Below are positions 60,443 to 64,000 of a DNA stretch of 64,000 nt, in pieces. Each line of letters begins with the position of its first letter. Position 1 is the stretch's first letter. This DNA is from Clostridia bacterium (lineage in GTDB: Bacteria > Bacillota_A > Clostridia > Oscillospirales > CAG-272): NCBI GenBank assembly GCA_017452945.1, contig JAFTLD010000032.1:1-64000 (forward strand). Reading direction: 5' to 3'. A model generated the notes under the pieces. That model saw only the letters and a list, made by a program, of their open reading frames with translations, did not search any database and was not told the origin of the DNA. The position numbers and the translations under genes are program-made.

Positions 60443-61456
60443 TTACTGTGTAAGTCCGCCCCAAAGGCCGCCTATGATATCGCTCCAATCATTGCCGGAA
60501 TCATCGTCGGTATCCTCGGTGGGCTCTTTATTCGATCCCTGACCCCAGAAATCATCCCACATATTATCCAAAGCTCCGCTCCAATCTTCAACCGGAGCTT
60601 CTGTTGTGAACTCTTGGGATCCCTGATCCCAGAAACCATCCCACATATTATCCAAAGCCCCGCTCCAATCTTCGACCGGAACTTCTGTTGTGAACTCTTG
60701 GGATCCTTGGCTCAAAATGTCTCCGATTATGTCATTCCAATCTCCGCTTGGATTTCCTGACACATCTCCAATCTCGGGGATGGTATCATTAAATACTCCG
60801 TCCATAAAGCCTTCATTGTCAAGCATTGCATCATAAATGGAATCATAAACGGTGTCATGCACAGCGTCGTTATCCAAGCCGTTGATCTGCTCCAATACGG
60901 CATCAGCTACAGCCTTCGCGGTTTGTTGTGCAATAAACTCACGCAACGAATCTGCATTTGATTCATTAGAGCCCGAATTTGAACTCTGTGTGTCTTTCTC
61001 GGATGATCCGAAAGAACCATACTCATTTTCGAACCATTTCCGCACCAACTTGAGAATAAAATCGGACGTGCTTTCGCTGCCTATGTATTGATCGAGTATC
61101 TCACCAATGATCTGAGAATAATCCGAACCCGAGCCGCCAAGACCGCCCAACGAGCCAAGCAACCCTTCAATGATTCCTGCATTTCCGCCGGAAGGCGCCT
61201 GTTCTGTTTCCTCTTCGGTTGTATTCTGTTCCATTTTCCCGAGAGCTTCAATAATAGATGCAGACATTTCTGCCTTGAGTTGCTCTATTTCCTCTTGTGT
61301 CAGCTGTTGCTCTGTTTCGTACTCGCGTTCTGTCTCCTTCTCGCTGTCTACAGGTGTCTTTTCTATATCGCTATCCTTTTTACCGCAGGCACCAAGGACA
61401 GTCAAGGTCATCAGCAATACAAGCAGCACGGTAACGATTCTTATGAATTGTTTCAT
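60443..61456 (-). CDS. Low-complexity lipoprotein with C-terminal tandem repeats
   Basis: 337 residues with lipoprotein signal (lipobox VLGAC), a Glu/Thr/Gln-rich stretch, a Gly/Ser-rich segment (about 90-115), a helical middle (about 115-225; FIAQQTAKAVADAVLEQIN) and a C-terminal Asp/Trp-rich part holding two 28-residue repeats containing PVEDWSGALDNMWD. Ends SDIIGGLWGGLTQ. No homologue recognised. Located directly upstream of asnS behind a consensus promoter, an unusual partner for a synthetase gene. Confidence 0.7.
   Translation of the reverse strand: MKQFIRIVTVLLVLLMTLTVLGACGKKDSDIEKTPVDSEKETEREYETEQQLTQEEIEQLKAEMSASIIEALGKMEQNTTEEETEQAPSGGNAGIIEGLLGSLGGLGGSGSDYSQIIGEILDQYIGSESTSDFILKLVRKWFENEYGSFGSSEKDTQSSNSGSNESNADSLREFIAQQTAKAVADAVLEQINGLDNDAVHDTVYDSIYDAMLDNEGFMDGVFNDTIPEIGDVSGNPSGDWNDIIGDILSQGSQEFTTEVPVEDWSGALDNMWDGFWDQGSQEFTTEAPVEDWSGALDNMWDDFWGQGSNKEPTEDTDDDSGNDWSDIIGGLWGGLTQ
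60534..60701 (-). repeat. Two 84-bp tandem repeats inside the lipoprotein gene
   Basis: Units 60534-60617 and 60618-60701 differ at only a few positions and each encode 28 residues (QGSQEFTTE, PVEDWSGALDNMWD, FW). A third partial copy of the boundary, GATCCTTGG, follows. In-frame duplication, so it can expand or contract without breaking the gene. Confidence 0.9.
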
Positions 61457-61505
61457 ATAGTGCTGTTCCTTTCAATAAAGTATCATGTTTTATAAAACTT
61501 TATTC

Positions 61506-61534
61506 ATTATAACATTATTTATTCTCCGTGTCAA
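61506..61534 (-). promoter_or_regulatory. Consensus promoter of the lipoprotein-asnS unit
   Basis: Minus strand TTGACA (61529-61534), 17-base spacer, TATAAT (61506-61511). Confidence 0.88.
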
Positions 61535-61587
61535 CCGTTTTGCAAAAACATCATAAAATTCCCCATAAAATCAATGAAAATTCACAA

Positions 61588-61615
61588 AAGGGCACCTATA
61601 AAACCAAGTGCCCTT
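61588..61615 (-). terminator. Terminator after the GH42-like gene
   Basis: Eight-base-pair stem AAGGGCAC / GTGCCCTT with a 12-base loop, 6 bases after the stop codon, followed by TTGTGAATTTTC on the minus strand. Confidence 0.65.
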
Positions 61616-61621
61616 ATGTTT

Positions 61622-63580
61622 TTATTCCACATATTCAATTTCAACAGACAATGCCGTACTATCATGAGAAGAAGTACCGCCTACATTGACAGCAATGCAA
61701 ATTCTGTCACCTTGCTGCACACGGATCTCTAACGTTTCCACTGCAACTTGCCCGTGCGGCAGTTCTATGTATCCATATTTATCGCCATGTGTCAAAGGTT
61801 CTTCCCCAAGCAATACGCGATATTTAATACCGTCACTGTACTCTGAATCAACAGAAAGGCTATATGTATAGCGTACCACGCCGTCTCTCGGTGCTTCAAA
61901 AGCAAGAACGGAGTCATAAGCATCAGGATGCACTGCGCCCTTCATGATCAGAGAGAATGGTGCTTTGCCCTGCCAACGCCCGTTTTCTGCATCATACGTC
62001 ATTTCAATGAAATCAGTGCGTTTGGGTTTTGTGCACATATAATACCAACCGCCCTTACCCTGTTCGGCTGAAAACGCACCGGGGAAGCTGAATATACTTT
62101 CGGGAGTATTTACAGGATTGCTTGACAGATCGTCTATGATTTTGATATTTACATATTGCTCCTGTGAGGCAAGTGAATGATATTGCGTCATAAAAGTGCC
62201 CGGATTGCTCTTTCTGAGTAGTTGAGAAAGCTTCACTTCCATGGTTCGCTCAGTGGAGGTTGTGTCGATCACCTCCAAAGGAGTATCTCCTAACCAGGTT
62301 TGAGCAAGCTCCTGCCACACCCACTCATAAGTACGGTAGGCATCATCAATATGCCAATTGGCAATGCTGACGTACGTACATCCGCGCATGAAGCTATCAT
62401 TTCCCTGCTCAAGATATTTTTCGGGCGTTGCGCCAACCTGCAAAGGTCCGTCGATCTCCTGCGCAAGTAAAACATGAGGAGAAAACATTCCATCCGCATA
62501 ATCCATGGAAAACTCATGGTCTGTATCGGGACCGTCATCGATCCACACAACGTCAGCATGCTCTGCGAGATCACCTGCAGCCAATGTACAGCGCACGGAG
62601 GATGCCGCATCATAAATGGAACCGAATTGCAAAGCGAATTTTGAATTCGGAGCTACTTCCTTTTGCGCAATCGCAAGCTTGTCAATGATCGCCTTGAGAT
62701 TTTGGTGTCTGAATTGATACCAAAGCTTTCCAAGGTTATCGGATGCGGTGGTAGAAGGCAATTCGATCTGTCCAAACACAGTATAATCCGTACCCAATAC
62801 AGCGTTCAAAGCGTTGATATCTTTATATTCATCAATCAAAAAGTCATAAAACCTTGCTCTTGCAAGATCCGAATAATCATACTCCCCTGCACACCAATAC
62901 TCGCTTTCCGCGTATTGGGAGAATGCCGGCAGATAGAACAGTATGTCTGACGCATATTGGGCTTCGTATCTTTCAACAGCAGCCGTGTAAAATGCTACAG
63001 CGGCATCCACGGCACTCTGTGAGCAGAACGAAATCATGGTGCGCATGCCGTCTTGGGATCCTCCTACGCAAAGTTTGCCGCTTGGATCATACATCATTTG
63101 ATCCAGCGGAATGACTTTATCGTCGGAGCGACGTGTCAGATCCAGCGAAATAGCCACCTTCATGCCCTTTGTCCTGACCACATAATCGATCATGGGATCG
63201 AAAGCAGAAAAGTCGTATTCCCCTGCAGCTGTTGCCTCAACACGGCTCCACGGTATGTGCACCTTGATGGCATTAAAGCCGGACGCTGCAGCGGTATCCA
63301 CAGTTGCTTCAAACTGAGCTTGCGTCATGGGGGCGAAATTCCAGATGCGATATATAAAATATCTTTGTCCAATCTCTCTTGGTTGATTCACATCCGTTTC
63401 CTCCTGTGTGGTGAGCTCTTGTGTGCTTTGATCTGTATTGGGAACAGTCTTCTGTTGCTCGGTGTTTGGTTCGGAACTCTGCTGCTCGGATGGTTGTTCA
63501 CTCGGGGTACACCCGACCGATCCGAGCAATAACGCTGCAAACAAAACAAGGCAGATCCATCTTATGACGTATTTTGACAT
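61622..63580 (-). CDS. GH42/GH-A-like secreted lipoprotein
   Basis: 652 residues: lipoprotein signal (lipobox GSVGC), Gln/Thr/Glu-rich linker (about 24-62), TIM barrel (about 70-440) and C-terminal beta domains. The barrel begins like GH42/GH35 enzymes (FNAIKVHIPWSRVEA, GEYDFSAFDPMIDYV, GMKVAISLDL), and has FSQYAESEYW where the acid/base Glu of this clan is expected, plus a DDGPDTDHEFSMDY segment. Activity on beta-galactosides is possible but not assignable. ATG 63580 is used because GGAG lies six bases upstream and the signal peptide starts there; it begins 22 bases after the preceding gene. Confidence 0.72.
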   Translation of the reverse strand: MSKYVIRWICLVLFAALLLGSVGCTPSEQPSEQQSSEPNTEQQKTVPNTDQSTQELTTQEETDVNQPREIGQRYFIYRIWNFAPMTQAQFEATVDTAAASGFNAIKVHIPWSRVEATAAGEYDFSAFDPMIDYVVRTKGMKVAISLDLTRRSDDKVIPLDQMMYDPSGKLCVGGSQDGMRTMISFCSQSAVDAAVAFYTAAVERYEAQYASDILFYLPAFSQYAESEYWCAGEYDYSDLARARFYDFLIDEYKDINALNAVLGTDYTVFGQIELPSTTASDNLGKLWYQFRHQNLKAIIDKLAIAQKEVAPNSKFALQFGSIYDAASSVRCTLAAGDLAEHADVVWIDDGPDTDHEFSMDYADGMFSPHVLLAQEIDGPLQVGATPEKYLEQGNDSFMRGCTYVSIANWHIDDAYRTYEWVWQELAQTWLGDTPLEVIDTTSTERTMEVKLSQLLRKSNPGTFMTQYHSLASQEQYVNIKIIDDLSSNPVNTPESIFSFPGAFSAEQGKGGWYYMCTKPKRTDFIEMTYDAENGRWQGKAPFSLIMKGAVHPDAYDSVLAFEAPRDGVVRYTYSLSVDSEYSDGIKYRVLLGEEPLTHGDKYGYIELPHGQVAVETLEIRVQQGDRICIAVNVGGTSSHDSTALSVEIEYVE

Positions 63581-63602
63581 ATGCATCTCCGTTTCGGTTT
63601 TA

Positions 63603-64000
63603 TCAATAAAACGTTGCGACTTCTTGTGTGGGCTTTGTTGCGAATTCTGTCTTTTCAGCATACAGTACAGGACCGGGTCTACCATATAACTTGTGCTTTT
63701 CCACTTTAATTTTAGCAGTTACAATGGTCCAGTCACGGGTCTTCAAGTTAATTGCCGAGGGGAAATTACATACAAGCGCATTGTATTCGATATCATCTGC
63801 ACAGCACGTCATAACATGGCGGCCGATTACCAGTGAAGATTTGCCAAGCTTGGAATCACGTGCGACAACACCCTTGAAGCGCACGGTTTTGCCGTCATAT
63901 TTGTCGGTTTCCTCTGCCAGATCACGGTACCAGATGGCGTAGTCCTCATCCTTGATATCAATAATGGGAGCGTCAATATCAAAGGGCAACGGATCCTCTA
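63603..64000 (-). CDS. TIGR03943/DUF1980-like protein, C-terminal part (runs off the right edge)
   Basis: The visible 131 codons encode an OB-like domain with EETDKYDGKTVRFKG, VIGRHVMTCCADDIEYNALVC and the ending EKTEFATKPTQEVATFY. This matches the C-terminal domain of the YcgQ/TIGR03943 family, whose TCC motif is conserved and which is often paired with a YcgR-type permease. The frame is open to the window edge, so the N-terminal part lies outside. A TTG at 63989 is not needed as a start. Confidence 0.72.
   Translation of the reverse strand, partial: EDPLPFDIDAPIIDIKDEDYAIWYRDLAEETDKYDGKTVRFKGVVARDSKLGKSSLVIGRHVMTCCADDIEYNALVCNFPSAINLKTRDWTIVTAKIKVEKHKLYGRPGPVLYAEKTEFATKPTQEVATFY

Overview
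The window looks like a chromosomal piece of an anaerobic Clostridia-type Firmicute, probably an uncultured gut or rumen member. Support for this: YmxH/YlmC, DUF951, DUF975, DUF5711 and MecA-like families typical of that group; a Zn-finger Clp ATPase; an ECF-type vitamin transporter core; strong AGGAGG ribosome binding sites; TTGACA-17-TATAAT promoters; and Glu/Thr/Ser-rich linkers in secreted proteins. No rRNA, tRNA, CRISPR array, transposase or prophage gene was seen, and no gene-free stretch exceeds 300 bases.

Layout. 1-640: start of rpsB with its promoter and a leader of about 145 nt. 703-12257: a compact minus-strand run, probably one ten-gene transcript from a consensus promoter before ruvC (ruvC, rRNA-methyltransferase-like gene, ecfA1, ecfA2, ecfT, truA, DUF5711 membrane protein, ClpE-like ATPase, a P-type ATPase that has lost its catalytic motifs, ymxH). 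12306-17245: the divergent plus-strand operon DUF951, YfhO-type membrane protein, ruvA, ruvB, then a stand-alone XRE regulator. 18487-27418: a surface-protein region with one lipoprotein and four tandem paralogs of about 520 residues that share a mature N-terminus and an unusual Cys/hydrophobic/KKKD C-terminus. 27498-30624: radical SAM protein and GH78-like rhamnosidase. 30639-37546: a sigma factor/DUF4367 pair followed by a small secreted protein, a 1353-residue lectin-lipase and a lipoprotein. 37549-43797: aminotransferase, XPD/DinG-like helicase, MecA-like adaptor, type-4 uracil-DNA glycosylase, AEC transporter. 43810-46536: DUF4091 glycosidase-like lipoprotein. 59027-64000: asnS, a low-complexity lipoprotein, a GH42-like lipoprotein and the end of a TIGR03943/DUF1980-like gene.

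The standout is 46583-58970. Five consecutive two-gene modules each encode an ECF-like sigma factor whose stop codon overlaps (ATGA) the start of a single-pass membrane protein. That protein has a short cytosolic head, one transmembrane helix, a conserved unnamed extracytoplasmic segment, an acidic linker and a BspA-type leucine-rich-repeat ectodomain. All five sigma genes are preceded by the same non-housekeeping promoter pattern (AC, 16-19 nt, then CGAC/CGTC-type -10 followed by TATA-like sequence), which suggests autoregulation. I read this as a family of LRR-sensing transmembrane anti-sigma/sigma switches amplified in tandem. The sensing and anti-sigma roles are inference; the gene order, overlaps, repeats and promoter similarity are directly visible.
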